Assembly (NCBI GenBank): GCA_020137815.1
Contig: CM035354.1
Span: forward strand, 1,567,422-1,631,421
Source: Hormiphora californensis
Lineage: Eukaryota; Ctenophora; Tentaculata; Cydippida; Pleurobrachiidae
Direction: 5' to 3'
Length of the DNA stretch: 64,000 nucleotides
Of the stretch, positions 47,144 to 61,169 are shown piece after piece. The notes under the pieces are model-generated. The model had not been told where the DNA came from and ran no database searches. It saw only the letters and a program-made list of their open reading frames with translations. Position numbers and translations under genes: made by a program. Numbering within the stretch: the first letter of the stretch is position 1; every line of letters starts with the position of its first letter.

Positions 47144-47470
47144 CGTTTGAAACGCACTTTAAGAGTTCGGGGCAAATGATCGAACCCAATGTGAATGAGA
47201 CTCATCGCGATTAACTCTTCATACGGTTACCCCCTTTCTCTCTTCGGCAGCTTCTCTTCGGCTGTTGGAAAGTGATGCCAATCGGTGTTGGGGTTAGTGA
47301 ATTAAAAGAAGAACTTTAAGAGTTTGCGCGTTACAATGAATGCGACGCATAATTATTCGTGCGCGCGAAAACATTTCAAATGCAAAAGTTTCAAACTTTT
47401 CAACACTACTTTAAACAAATTAATTTGAGATCTCTTCCAACCCGGCCCTCGCGGTCGGTTAGGTTTAGTG

Positions 47471-50400
47471 ATGAAGAAAAGTACGAAGAGGAGAACGAAC
47501 AAGACCACCGTTCCCCCTTCCTCGTCCTCGGATCCACGCTACAACTGCCCAGCATGTAATGTCTACTTGTACGAAGAAGATGACATCCCCTGTGTAGCTT
47601 GTGACAATTGTAACGGTTGGTTCCATTTAAAGTGTGTTGGTATTCCGGACTCAGACTATGCCAAAGTTACTGCCAAACCTCACTGGTACTGTCCCAGCTG
47701 TATTAGGCTTCCAAACTTTATACCTGCAGCTCCCCTCAAGACATCATGGGGTAAGCTGTCAGGCCAAGCTCTTTCTGATTCCTTCTCACGCCTCCTCGTC
47801 TCTGTTTCCTCTTTCCGTCCCAACCTTTTCAAGCTTCCTTCCGGAAGTTCCGGCAAGCAGTTTATAACTGAATGCACCCGGCTCATCAAGGAATGGAACT
47901 CTTCTTCTGGCCTTGAGAGTGTTGCAATAACAGCCATCCATCTCATGGGTCCTCTCCTATTGCAAAACCCTGGTAAAAAATCCAAACCAAGTGAGCAATC
48001 GGCTGCCCTTCTCAGACGTTTACTCCTTTGGCAAGCTGGCGAATTTCACACTTTACTATCAGAGTGCATGGTTATTCAGTCCAGGTTACCTAAGTCTACA
48101 ACATCAGACAACAGAAGGGGTTTTGTAAGGATGATGTTTACAGGGAGAGTCGGAGCTGCACTACGACTACTCAGTGCTACTCCCTCTGCAGCCCTCGACA
48201 TCACCCCCGAGGTGTTGGAAAACCTCAAGGAAAAGCACCCGGATGCTGCTCCTCTCAGTCCTGATCACCTCGTGTCTACCCAGCTCCCTCCTTCTTTCGA
48301 ACCCGCCATTTTTCATGACCTCAACTCGGATACCATAAGGCGAGCTGCTGCTGCCACAAAGGGTAGTGCCGGCCCAAGTGGTATGTCAGACGGCCTCTGG
48401 ACCCGTATGCTCTGCAGTAAAGCTTTTAGAAAGGCTTCCGATGACCTTTCTCACGAAGTTGCCATCATGACGAGACGTCTATGCACGGTTTATGTCGACC
48501 CCAGCTCACTAACTGCGTTCCTGTCCTGCAAGCTAATTGCCTTGGACAAGAATCCTGGGATAAGGCCTATCGGTGTTGGCGAGGTTCTCCGTCGGATAGT
48601 AGGTCGAGCAGTAGCACAACATCTCAAACCCGAAATCATTCAGGCTGCCGGCCCCTTACAACTCGCTGCCGGCCAGCAAGGCGGAGCTGAAGCTGCTGTT
48701 CACTCAATGAGAGAATTCTATGCAGACGAGGGTACTGAGGCTGTTCTCCTAGCTGATGCTCGTAACGCGTTCAACATCCTAAACCGGCAAACCGCCCTGG
48801 TGAACCTCAGGCACCTTTGTCCAGCTCTCTCCATCTTTGCGATAAACCTTTACCGTTTCCCAGTTCGTCTATATCTCTCCAACGGCACATTTATCCTCTC
48901 TGCAGAAGGCACCACCCAAGGGTGTAACATCGCCTCTCCTTTCTATTGTATCAGTCTTCGCCCTCTCATCGACAAACTGTCAAGGACTTCCCCAAAACAG
49001 ATTTTTTACGCTGATGATGGAGCCTCTGCCGGTTCCCTAATCGGTGTGAGAGAATGGTGGGACGCTCTGGTCACCAACGGTCCCGGTTACGGCTACTTCC
49101 CAAGACCGGATAAGTCAGTATTAATCGTAAAACCAGAACACCTTGAAAAAGCAAAGTCGATCTTTTCAGACACTGCTGTAATCATCAAATCAGACGGCCA
49201 CAGATACCTGGGCGCTCCTATTGGTACCTTAGATTACCAGCGGGAATATGTGGCCAAGGATGTTTGCCGCTGGGTAACGGATGTCACAGCGATCTCCAAA
49301 ATTGCTGAAACTGAACCCCAGGCAGCATACTCGGCTTTCTGTATGGGGCTGTCAAAGAGATTTCTCTTTCTAATGAGGACGACCCCGAACATCTCTGAGC
49401 TCTTCAGGCCCTTGGAGTCAACAATTTCATCTGTTCTCCTTCCAGCTATCCTCAACAATCACTTCACCCCTCTACACCGAGAACTGTTTTCCCTGCCTTG
49501 CAGAAACGGAGGACTTGGTATTGAAAATCCATGTGAAGTCGCGGATCTTGAGTATCAACGATCCCTTCATGCTACTGCACCGCTCTCTCAGATTATTACT
49601 GAACAGAACATAAATATTACTGATGAGAGAGCGGTTGCTGTTGCTAAGGGGTTAAAAACAGCCAAGCAGGAAGTAATTCAGATGAAAAAAGAACACCATA
49701 AAAATCGTTTATCTGCTGTTTCCGACCAGCTAGCCCCAGACTATCGCAGACTCCATGATGAGCTTTGTAGACGTGGCTCTTCCACCTGGTTGACAACCCT
49801 TCCCTTGGAGGAACACGGCTTCAATCTCAACAAATCCGAGTTTCGTGATGCTCTTGCCCTGAGGTATGACCTTTCCCTTCGGGAGTTTCCCAACCATTGT
49901 GCTTGTGGTAAACCAAACTCCATTGAACACTGTCTAACTTGTGCTCGTGGAGGCTATGTGCATCTCAGGCACAACCAGATTCGCGATCTAACTGCCAATC
50001 TTCTAGTGGAGGCTGGGTGTACGGATGTTAAAGTGGAGCCCCATCTTCTCCCTCTAACTGGTGAGACTCTCCAATATGCCTCCGCGATCACCAATGATGA
50101 GGCACGTCTTGATGTCTCGGCTCGTGGTGTCTGGTCTGACTTATCAAAACTGTTCATTGATGTCCGCATCTTCAATTCTCGAGCCCCAACCAACAAATCA
50201 TTGCCAGTCAACAAGGTTTTGAAGAAGCACGAGGACGAGAAGAAGCGTGCTTATGGAGAGCGTGTACTGCAGGTGGAGAAAAGCTCCTTCACACCAGCTG
50301 TTTTCTCTACCTCTGGAATCATGGGCGATGAGGCTGACAAACTTTACAAACAAATTGCCCACCTACTCTCAAAAAAGACCAAACAGTCCTACCCCGATTG

Positions 50401-50551
50401 CATCCGGTATATCAGACAGAGACTATCTTTCTGCCTGTTAAAAACTCTTATCATTAGTCTCCGGGGTCATCGTGGCCAGAGCCCGAAGAGTTTTAGTGAT
50501 CGCAATGACATTAACATTTTATACATGATTAAAAACAATAACCAGAATTAA
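47471..50551 (+). CDS. PHD-finger reverse transcriptase of a non-LTR retroelement
   Basis: An intact frame of 1026 residues. Residues about 23-78 form a PHD finger (CPACNVYLYEEDD, CDNCNGWFHLKCVGI, WYCPSC), a zinc module found in some retroelement ORFs. The reverse transcriptase follows: GSAGPSGMSDGLW, LIALDKNPGIRPIGVGEVLR, LLADARNAFNILNR, EGTTQGCNIASPFY and catalytic FYADDGASAG. The C-terminal third has a CCHC-like CACGKPNSIEHCLTC and a motif pair LDVSARG / FIDVRIFN that could be a restriction-like (PD-(D/E)XK) endonuclease. This layout fits a family common in aquatic invertebrate genomes; I do not assign a clade. The first ATG is 47471. No stop or frameshift is present, so the copy may be young or active. 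Confidence 0.88.
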   Translation: MKKSTKRRTNKTTVPPSSSSDPRYNCPACNVYLYEEDDIPCVACDNCNGWFHLKCVGIPDSDYAKVTAKPHWYCPSCIRLPNFIPAAPLKTSWGKLSGQALSDSFSRLLVSVSSFRPNLFKLPSGSSGKQFITECTRLIKEWNSSSGLESVAITAIHLMGPLLLQNPGKKSKPSEQSAALLRRLLLWQAGEFHTLLSECMVIQSRLPKSTTSDNRRGFVRMMFTGRVGAALRLLSATPSAALDITPEVLENLKEKHPDAAPLSPDHLVSTQLPPSFEPAIFHDLNSDTIRRAAAATKGSAGPSGMSDGLWTRMLCSKAFRKASDDLSHEVAIMTRRLCTVYVDPSSLTAFLSCKLIALDKNPGIRPIGVGEVLRRIVGRAVAQHLKPEIIQAAGPLQLAAGQQGGAEAAVHSMREFYADEGTEAVLLADARNAFNILNRQTALVNLRHLCPALSIFAINLYRFPVRLYLSNGTFILSAEGTTQGCNIASPFYCISLRPLIDKLSRTSPKQIFYADDGASAGSLIGVREWWDALVTNGPGYGYFPRPDKSVLIVKPEHLEKAKSIFSDTAVIIKSDGHRYLGAPIGTLDYQREYVAKDVCRWVTDVTAISKIAETEPQAAYSAFCMGLSKRFLFLMRTTPNISELFRPLESTISSVLLPAILNNHFTPLHRELFSLPCRNGGLGIENPCEVADLEYQRSLHATAPLSQIITEQNINITDERAVAVAKGLKTAKQEVIQMKKEHHKNRLSAVSDQLAPDYRRLHDELCRRGSSTWLTTLPLEEHGFNLNKSEFRDALALRYDLSLREFPNHCACGKPNSIEHCLTCARGGYVHLRHNQIRDLTANLLVEAGCTDVKVEPHLLPLTGETLQYASAITNDEARLDVSARGVWSDLSKLFIDVRIFNSRAPTNKSLPVNKVLKKHEDEKKRAYGERVLQVEKSSFTPAVFSTSGIMGDEADKLYKQIAHLLSKKTKQSYPDCIRYIRQRLSFCLLKTLIISLRGHRGQSPKSFSDRNDINILYMIKNNNQN

Positions 50552-51050
50552 TTTATTATACCCAATTTATGTACAGATAAGATTGATTTCTATATCCATT
50601 TTACTAATTGAACCGGTACCCCGGCTTTCGAAAAAAATTTCAAATGCAAATCCAAAATTTCGCAATTTTCATCCATTTTTAACAAGTGGGTTGTTGTTTT
50701 TAACAAATCCTTAAAAAAAAGGTCTTTTTGATTTCCCCAAAATTTTACTTTAACGTTTCGTTTTTGTTTGGACACACAGTTTACTGGACACCGCCCCTGC
50801 TCTAAATCGGGGACTGCAGCAGCACCCAGTCATACCCCGGTCGAGGTGATCACTGCCTGAAATCTACCCTGCACTAAAATAACCAACTAATGTGGCTAAT
50901 AACCACTCAAACATTGTATTTATTTTGATTAATTCAAAGTTTATCTGATAAATCTCAAACCCTAAAAACAAATCATGTGCCAAAGGGCGGTCGGACAGTT
51001 CAAAAAATCCGACTTTAACTACTGTAACTATAATAGGATGGGTCGGTGAT
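50552..51050. other. Retroelement 3' flank and NUDT8 upstream region
   Basis: AT-rich with no frame of interest. The 18-base TTCAAAAAATCCGACTTT at 50999-51016 repeats 47126-47143 on the other side of the retroelement. Confidence 0.5.
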
Positions 51051-52326
51051 ATGATTAGCGTGCCCTGGCTTGGCAGTAGAGCTGCCCTCGCCACACTGAG
51101 AAGCAGGCTATCAGGGAAACTAGTTGAAAATCAAAACAAGCTATCCCGATCATCGTGCGCTGTTTTTCTTCCGTTATGCCACAAGGAAAACAAATTGAGC
51201 CTTCTCTACACGAAGCGAGCTGACACTTTGAACAGCCATACGGGGCAAGTCAGGTTTGTACTTGATTATAATCCCCCCCCCCCCCCCCCATTATAACTAC
51301 TTTTTGTACAGTTTGAATCCCTTTTTATGAGCCAAGTTTTCGAGGTCTACTGCTGAATATCATGCAAGGATACATTTTCGTTGCATTTGAATTTAATCGA
51401 AATTCTTTTTCCCCAGTTTTCCCGGGGGAAGATGTGACGATGGAGAGACGGCTGTGATTACAAGTGTGCGAGAGATGGAAGAAGAAATCGGTCTATCTCC
51501 CCTTGAAGTTTGGGGGACCTTGAAGCGACCAGTTATAAGTTTGAAGATGGAGAACGTGTATGGTTGTGTGGGATATATGGGATCTTTAGACAATGCCAAA
51601 CTGCAGATATCTCAAGAAGAGGTATTAGATATTGCAGTCAAATTATTTGGTCATTGTACTCCAAGACCATTGCCCTTTTGTGGATAGTAAACATCAGGAA
51701 CCGAACGAATTAAGTAAACAGCCAATCAGAACTCGTTATTTAGGTCACGTGACTGTTTATCAGCCAATCAGGGACCAGTATTTCCTGATTCGGTCGGTTC
51801 CTGGTAAACATCCAATAGTAAACATGCCCCTCTAGAGTTGTTTATCGTGGTTCACACGTGAGTTATAAGGGTGACTGCGTCACCAAACCCTTTCCAAATT
51901 GTTCCAGTTTTTGGTTGGTAACGAAGTAACCCCTATGACGATGTAATGAGGGGTAATTTCTTTTTTTTTTGTACATTTGTTTGAACTCCTCCAATTTTCC
52001 AGGTTTCCCACGTGTTCACTGTGTCACTGGAGGATCTCCTCCGAACACGATCAGTCCGGAACTACAACAACAACGTAGCAGGTAACAGGAATTGGGAACG
52101 GTTCACTACCGAACTATCTAACGACCCAGACCAGCAGGAGAGATTCAAACAGTTAACTGTTATAGGGACAATCGAGGAGTATTCTATGCCCCAGTTCCCC
52201 TCACCCATCCAAAGTGATCCTCCTATTTGGGGTCTCACGGCCATCATGACGGACAGACTATTCTACGCTGCCCTGAGGGAGGAAGGATATCCCAAACACA
52301 GTTTTCTTCCTGTTGATACTAAATGA
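51051..52326 (+). CDS. NUDT8: Nudix hydrolase, NUDT8-like CoA diphosphatase
   Basis: Three exons join in phase: 51051-51253, 51417-51621 and 52003-52326 (243 residues). CAVFLPLCHKENKLSLLYTK and SFPGGRCDDGE lead into a complete Nudix box at residues 72-94 (G-x5-E-x7-RE-x2-EE-x-G-L; seen as GRCDDGE and REMEEEIGL). WGLTAIMTDRL near the C-terminus is characteristic of the NUDT7/NUDT8 group, which cleaves coenzyme A and its esters. The basic N-terminus (LGSRAALATLRSRLSGKL) fits a mitochondrial presequence, which favours NUDT8 over peroxisomal NUDT7; no SKL-type end is present. The final intron carries a dispersed GTTATAAGGGTGACTGCGTC repeat. Confidence 0.85.
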
Positions 52327-52614
52327 GATGTACCAAACAGAGAGATAGAGATAGAAAGAGAGGGGGAGAGTGATAGAAATAATGGGGAAAGGATTTATTT
52401 GTTACCAGGAAACGGGTTTTTAGTGTGTATACTTGCAGTTTCTTGTTTTCTTTTGTTATTTTCGGCCATTTTATTATTCCTAAACAGTTTGCACATTTTT
52501 GTTTTCTTCCTGTGTCGGTTTAGATCTAAGAAAAAAAGAAAAAAAATTTATATCTAGAATAATTTAATTGTCACGTTGTATTCCCCAATCTTCTATAATT
52601 CTACTTCTCTAGTT

Positions 52615-53448
52615 ATGATACGAGTAGTGAGATGTTGCACTGGGACTGTTATCCGGCGAGCGGCACTGCATACTACTCCCCCTGCTACTGCTACTGAACA
52701 AACCACCCATTTCGGATTTCAGGACGTCCCCGAGGAGGAAAAAGAGGGCAAAGTTAGGGAAGTTTTCGAAAAAGTGGCAGACACCTATGATGTCATGAAT
52801 GATGCCATGTCACTAGGTATGCACCGGCTCTGGAAGGACTGTTTTGTATCTCGGGCAGACCCCCAACCGGGATTTCAGTGTCTAGACGTGGCGGGTGGGA
52901 CGGGTGACATCGCATTTAGAATCGCCCGGCACATGTCCAACATTAGTAAGGACCACGGGCCCGTGACCATCTGTGATATTAACCCAGAGATGTTGAGGGT
53001 TGGGAGAGCACGTGCCGAACGGAACGGAACATCAGACCAGTTTGTGTGGGTGGAGGGGAATGCAGAGACCCTCAACTTTCCCGACTCCTCATTCGATCTG
53101 TACACTATAGCTTACGGTATCAGGAACTGCACCCACATTGATCGTGTTTTATCGGAGGCCCACAGGGTACTGAAACCTGGAGGGAGGTTCATGTGTCTCG
53201 AGTTTAGCGAGGTAACTCAACCTGTCCTGGGGAGTGTCTATGAGAAATACTCCTTTGGTGTTATCCCCGTGTTGGGACATTTAGTGGCGGGAGATATGGA
53301 GAGTTATCAGTATCTGGTGGAGAGTATTAGGAGGTTTCCCAAGCAGGAGGAGTTTGCTGATATGATAGTGAAGGCTGGGTTTTCAGTTGTGGAGTTTGAG
53401 AATTTGACTTTTGGTGTGACCTCCATTCACTCTGGGTATAAGTTGTGA
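52615..53448 (+). CDS. COQ5: 2-methoxy-6-polyprenyl-1,4-benzoquinol methylase
   Basis: One exon of 277 residues. An Arg-rich N-terminus ([20 protein letters not shown]) fits a mitochondrial targeting peptide. [20 protein letters not shown] and [20 protein letters not shown] identify the UbiE/COQ5 family. The SAM-binding motif [15 protein letters not shown] lies at about residues 90-104, with [10 protein letters not shown] and [15 protein letters not shown] further on and the typical ending [12 protein letters not shown]. The enzyme C-methylates the ubiquinone precursor on the matrix side of the inner membrane. The start at 52615 is the first ATG. It lies about 290 bases after the NUDT8 gene on the same strand. 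Confidence 0.95.
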   Translation: MIRVVRCCTGTVIRRAALHTTPPATATEQTTHFGFQDVPEEEKEGKVREVFEKVADTYDVMNDAMSLGMHRLWKDCFVSRADPQPGFQCLDVAGGTGDIAFRIARHMSNISKDHGPVTICDINPEMLRVGRARAERNGTSDQFVWVEGNAETLNFPDSSFDLYTIAYGIRNCTHIDRVLSEAHRVLKPGGRFMCLEFSEVTQPVLGSVYEKYSFGVIPVLGHLVAGDMESYQYLVESIRRFPKQEEFADMIVKAGFSVVEFENLTFGVTSIHSGYKL

Positions 53449-54036
53449 GCGAAGGAATATAATTATTTTGTTGTTAGGGAGGCCGAGATATTTGTAGTTT
53501 TTTTTACCAGAAACATCTTGAAAAACTAACTGAGTAAATATGAATTATGATTAGACGATTGTAATTCTATGTCAAAAAAAATTCGTCCCATATCGTACCA
53601 AAATTTGTGTATTTTCATTGTCCTTTTTTGTTAGACTATCTGAGAGCCCAGTCAAAATGCCAAAAAACTCCCCTTCTCCCATCCCAATGACCCCTAGCCG
53701 AAGCAAAGGCCAAAGCCCTATGGATTATTGAATCCCCTCACCCCCTAATGAATACCTTCACTCCCTACTGATTCCCATCAACCCGGCCTCCCACCCCTGT
53801 ATTGAATCCTCTCCCTCCTGTTGAATCTTATCACCGCCTAACGACTTCGACTCCTCTTGTCCCCTTTGACTCATTTCCCTCTCTATTGAAACCTCCCACC
53901 CCATATTGGCTCCCTACCTCTCACCCCTATTGACGAGCAGAGCCCTTTCCCAGGAGCCTGAGCATCCCGGTAAATCGGGGTCTGACTGAATTCTATTTCA
54001 ACTAAATTTAACCCAGTCTCCCATGTTTAGCAGTGC
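53449..54036. other. Spacer with degenerate CCCTATTGAATCC repeat
   Basis: From 53670 to 53940 short words such as CCCCTATTGAATCC, CTCACC and CCTACTGATTCCC repeat loosely. The same texture occurs between and after the zinc-finger genes. AACCCAGT...TTTAGCAG just before 54037 is shared by all four zinc-finger copies and may be a 5'-leader intron end. Confidence 0.5.
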
Positions 54037-55271
<1,235 letters not shown>

Positions 55272-55611
55272 TTCAAATGCGGTCAATATACTCCACAAAA
55301 AAGATTGTAAAAAAATATTACCCAGTGTTCTACTTCACTTTACCCTACCTATTGTATAAATAAATTCTGCTCTTTCCTTACTCGTGTATTCAACTTGGGT
55401 ATGATATCCCTTCTTTCTTCTATCCTCCTGCGCTGTCTCTCAGTCTCATGTTATCGCGCGCGCTACGTTTAGTTCGGAATGGGGGCCACCCCCTTCCCAA
55501 AAAGAGAGGGTGCACCGTACCCAAGTATTCAACCCAGTTCTGTTTCAACTAAATCCTGCCTTGTCTCCTATATTTAGCAGCACATATCTGGACCAGATAC
55601 GACAACCAGAC

Positions 55612-56589
55612 ATGATGGGCACTACCAGGACTCCACCTGCAGCCGATACTATACAGTGGGGAGATCAGACCGGTATTGTATTTTCTCCACGACCTTTCCT
55701 AAAAACAGAGCCGATCCTTATTGACCAACAACAACCAGTGAAAGCAGAACCAGCAGACAATGAAGATGTGAAGTGTGAGGTTAACTCTGGGTTTATCAAA
55801 TGTGAACAGGAAGTTGCGTGTAAAGAGGATCCTGATTTGTTGACTGTTAAAACGGAACCAGTTGAATCGGTTCATATCAAGTCGTTGTCCGATTGTGGAC
55901 CTGTTAAAACGGAGCCAGTTGAGTTTTCTTCCTTCCTTGATAATTCTGACACACCTCCTTCATCACTTCCACAAATTGGTGAGTTGTCCAGTTTCACTTA
56001 TTACTAGGTAGTGTGTTGTTTTATCTGCAATTTTGACTTTCAATTTTCTGCCACAGGTGGAATACCAGCAGAAATCTTGACGGACTCTGGAGAAAATGAC
56101 GATAACGTTTCAGAAGATTGTGAAACTGAACTAACAGCTGGCCCCCGAGAAATAGTTGTCACCCCTCAACGTCCATACGTGTGTGATGTGTGTGAAAAAG
56201 GTTTTAGCTTTTCTAGTCGTCTAAAAGAGCACATGAGGACCCATACTTGGGAGACACCCTACAAATGTAAGGATTGTGGTAGAGGGTTCATTTATTCGGA
56301 TAATCTAACAAAACACATGAAGACACATACTGATGAGCGTCCCTACAAATGTGAGGAGTGTGGGAAAGGGTTTGTTCGTCCAAGTTCTCTAACAACTCAC
56401 ATGAAGACCCATACTGGGGAGCGGCCCTACAAATGTAAGGATTGTGGTAGAGGGTTCACTCAATCAGGTAATCTAACACAACACATGAGGATCCATACTG
56501 GGGAGCGGCCATACAAATGTAAGGAGTGTGGTGAAAGATTCACCCGGTCTAATATTCTTAATTTTCACCTGAAACGCCATACTAGCTAA
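55612..56589 (+). CDS. C2H2 zinc-finger protein, copy 2 (intact)
   Basis: Exons 55612-55978 and 56057-56589 join in phase. Exon 1 parallels copy 1 ([19 protein letters not shown]) with six psi-K-x-E motifs (LKTE, VKAE, VKCE, IKCE, VKTE, VKTE). Exon 2 encodes a shorter acidic spacer, a hydrophobic EIVVT segment resembling a SUMO-interacting motif, and five complete C2H2 fingers. The last ends FHLKRHTS and the stop. This is the only member with no frame damage or insertion, so it is the best candidate for a working gene. The start could be either of two adjacent ATGs (55612 or 55615). Confidence 0.85.
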
Positions 56590-57229
56590 GAGGATATGCG
56601 TAATAGAATTAGCAATGTGCTTAGTGCTTACCGATTCGATATAATGTACTCGATGATTTTTATAAGCTTTCCTGATCCTATCTTTGTCAATGAGAGGTCA
56701 AACTTGCTAAATCGATCGTTTTCCATTGAGTGTCTTTTGCTACCATTATAGTCAGATAACTAGAGAGCCCAAGATAGTTACCAAAAACTCCTCTCACCCA
56801 ATACTGACTCTTTATATCACCCCATTCTCACTCCCCTCACGGCTCACCCCCTCATCCATATTGAATCCTCCTAACCCTAAAGACAACTCTATTGACTTCT
56901 CTTACCCCATACTGCAACTGACACCGCCGCCCATTGATGCATTTCAACCTCTATTGAATCATCCCACTCCCTATTGATTATCTACCCCTCTCCCCTATTG
57001 AATCCTCTTAAGCCCTACTGACAACCCCTTGTACGTATTATTTGATTGTCTTAATTTGTGTCCTATCCTATCCATACCCCTTCTATTGACAGGTTACCCA
57101 GTGTTCTACTTCACTTTACCCTACCCTACTTATTATCTAAATAAATTATGTTCTTTCCTTACCCTTACTTGTTTTTGACCCAGTTCTATTTCAACTAAAT
57201 CCTGCCTTGTCTCCCATATTTAGCAGTAC
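56590..57229. other. Spacer between zinc-finger copies 2 and 3
   Basis: The CCCCTATTGAATCC-type degenerate repeat fills 56790-57020. The segment 57100-57229 repeats the leader found before the other copies. Confidence 0.6.
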
Positions 57230-58486
57230 ATGGAACGACAACCAGACCGAATGGGCACTAACAGGACTCCACCTGCAGCCGATCCTATACAGTGGGGAGA
57301 TCAGACTGGTATTGTGTTTTCTCCACGACCTTTCCTAAAAACAGAGCAGATCCTTGTTGACGAACAACCATCAGTGAAAACAGAACCAGCAGACAATGAA
57401 GATGTGAAGTGTGAAGTTAACTCTGGGTTTATCAAATGTGAACAGGAAGTTGCGTGTAAAGAGGATCCTGATTTATTGACTGTTAAAACGGAACCAGTTG
57501 AATTGGTTTATATCAAGTCATTGTCTGATTGTGGGCCTGTTAAAACGGAGCCAGTTGAGTTTCCTTCCTTCCTTGATAATTCTGACACACCTCTTTCATC
57601 ACTTTCACAAATTGGTGAGTTGTCCAGTTTTACTTATTACTAGGCGGTGTGTTGATGAAATCCCCTTCGTATGCTTAGTTAGCCGTGCTGATCGCCGCTA
57701 GTGTTATAGGGGTGAATGCGTCACCAACTAGTTGGTGTGTTGTTTTATCTACAATATTATCTTTCAATTTTCTCCCACAGGTGAAATACCAGCAGAAATC
57801 TTGATGGACTCTGGAGAAAAGGACGATTACATTTCAGAATGTTTTGAAGCAGAAATAACAGCTAGCACTAGCGAAATTACGGACTCTGTAGAAAATGACG
57901 ATTACGTTCCAGATGATTGTGAAACTGAACCAACAGCTAGCACTAGCAAAATTATTGTCACCCCTCAACGTCCATACGTGTGTGATGTGTGTGAAAAAGG
58001 TTTTAGCTTTTCTAGTAAATTAAAATTGCATATGCGGACTCATACTGGGGAGCAGCCCTACAAATGTAATGTTTGTGGTAGAGGATTCACTCTTTCGGAT
58101 AGTCTAACAATAATTAAACACATGAAGACCCATACTGATGAGCGGCCCTACAAATGTAACTTTGTGGTAAAGGGTTCACTCAATCAGGTAATCTAACAAA
58201 CCACATTAGAACTCATACTGGAATGCGTCCCTACAAATGTAAGGAGTGTGGGAAAGGGTTTACTACTTCGAGTCAACTTAAATGTCATATTAGGACTCAT
58301 ACTGGGGAGCGGCCTTTCAAATGTAAGGAGTGTGGGAAAGGGTTTACTACTTCGGGTCACCTTAAATGTCATATTAGAACTCATACTGGAGAGCAGCCCT
58401 ACAAATGCATAGAGTGTGAGAAGTCATTCAGTGAGTCTGGTTCCCTCAAGAGACACATGAGAACCCATACTGGAGAGCGGACCTAA
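57230..58486 (+). CDS. C2H2 zinc-finger protein, copy 3 (frameshifted)
   Basis: Exons 57230-57614 and 57781 onward join in phase. Exon 1 has six psi-K-x-E motifs as in copy 2. In exon 2 the third finger breaks at about 58158 (CNFVVKG instead of CxxCGKG), where one base seems missing, and translation stops at 58194-58196. The other frame continues undamaged through about 58486 with further fingers ([20 protein letters not shown] and on to [15 protein letters not shown]). The second finger carries two extra residues ([11 protein letters not shown]). Either the gene is recently broken or the consensus has a one-base error. Confidence 0.75.
57644..57731 (+). repeat. 88-bp insertion shared by copies 3 and 4 introns
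   Basis: The stretch between CTTATTACTAG and TTGGTGTGTTG is absent from copies 1 and 2 but present in copy 4 (59237-59324). It contains GTTATAGGGGTGAATGCGTC, similar to short sequences in the NUDT8 intron (51860) and a GH5 intron (9100). It marks copies 3 and 4 as sisters. Confidence 0.7.
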
Positions 58487-58816
58487 AAAAGAGTATAGAA
58501 AACGGTTAACCCAGACTAGTTTGGCAGTATATTACCCATACAAACTACCCAAACATCACTTGAGGATTTCGGAGACTGATTTAAAAATAGCGTGTGAGGG
58601 TCAATAAACTCCACAACAAATATTGTAAAAATTTTTATTTGATTGTCTAAATGTGTGTCCAATCCTATTCATACCCCTTGCATTGACAAGTTACCCAGTG
58701 TTTTACTTAACTTTACCCTGCCCTACCTATTGTCTAAATATATTATGCTCTTGTTTTTAACCCAGTTCTATATCAACTAAATCCTGCCTTGTTATGTCTC
58801 CCATATTTAGCAGTGC

Positions 58817-60057
58817 ATGGAACGGAGAATACAACCAGTCCAAATGGGCACTACCAGGACTCCACCTGCAGCCGATACTATACAGTGGGGAGATCAGACT
58901 GGTATTGTATTTTCTCCACGACCTTTCCTAAAAACAGAGCAGATCCTTGTTGACCAACAATCAGAAGTGACAGCAGAACCAGCAGACACTGAAGGTGTGA
59001 AGTGTGAATTTAACTCTGGGTTTATCAAATGTGAACAGGAAGTTGTGTGTAAAGAGGATCCTGATTTATTGACTGTTAAAACGGAACCAGTAGAATCGGT
59101 TCATATCACGTCGTTGTCCGATTGTGGACCTGTTAAAACGGAGCCAGTTGAGTTTTCTTCCTTCCTTAATAATTCTGACACACCTTCTTCATCACTTTCA
59201 CAAATTGGTGAGTTGTCCAGTTTCACTTATTACTAGGCGGTGTGTTGATGAAATCCCCTTCGTAGGCTTAGTTAGCCGTGCTGAGCGCTGCTAGTGTTAT
59301 AGGGGTGAATGTGTCACCAACTAGTTGGTGTGTTGTTTTATCCGCAATTTTAACCTTCAATTTTCTCCCACAGGTGAAATACCAGAGGAAATCTTGACGG
59401 ACTGTGGAGAAAAGGACGATAATGTTTCAGAAGATTGTGAAACAGAACTAACAGCTGGCACTAGCGAAAGTATTGTCATTCCTCAACGTCCATACGTGTG
59501 TGATGTGTGTGAAAAAGGTTTTAACTTCTCTAGTCAACTAAAAGAGCACATGCGAAATCATACCGGAGAACGGCCGTACAAATGCAGAGAGTGTAACAAG
59601 GCATTCAGCAGGTCTTACAACCTAAAAAGACACGCAATGTCTCACACTAGAGAGCAGTCCTACAAATGTAAGGAATATGGGAAACGGTTTACTCAATTGA
59701 CTTCTCCGACAGAACACATGAAGACTCATGATACTGATGAGCGGCCCTACAAATGCAGAGAGTGTAACAAGGCATTCAGCAGGTCTGACAACCTGAAATA
59801 TCACATTAGGACCCATACAGGAGAACGGCCTTACAAATGTAAGGAGTGTGGGAAAGCGTTTACTCACGCTTACCAACTTAAAACTCATACGAGGATCCAC
59901 ACTGGGGAGCAGCCCAAATGTAAGGAGTGTGGGAAGTCATTCAGTGAGGATGGCTACCTAAAGATTCATATGAGAATCCACTCTGCAGAGCGTCCCTTCA
60001 AATGTGAGGAATGTGGAAAAGGATTCACCACTTCTAGTAACCTAAAATATCATACTA

Positions 60058-60074
<17 letters not shown>
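58817..60074 (+). CDS. C2H2 zinc-finger protein, copy 4 (truncated by a transposon)
   Basis: Exons 58817-59207 and 59374-60074 join in phase. Exon 1 keeps five psi-K-x-E motifs; the second has become VTAE. Exon 2 encodes about eight finger units, including one with Cys to Tyr (KCKEYGKRFTQ) and one spacing change. The last finger loses its final histidine because the frame runs into a transposon at 60058 and ends LSSK-stop within its terminal repeat. Two more fingers lie stranded beyond the element. The protein could still be made but with an altered C-terminus. Confidence 0.8.
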
Positions 60075-61169
<1,095 letters not shown>

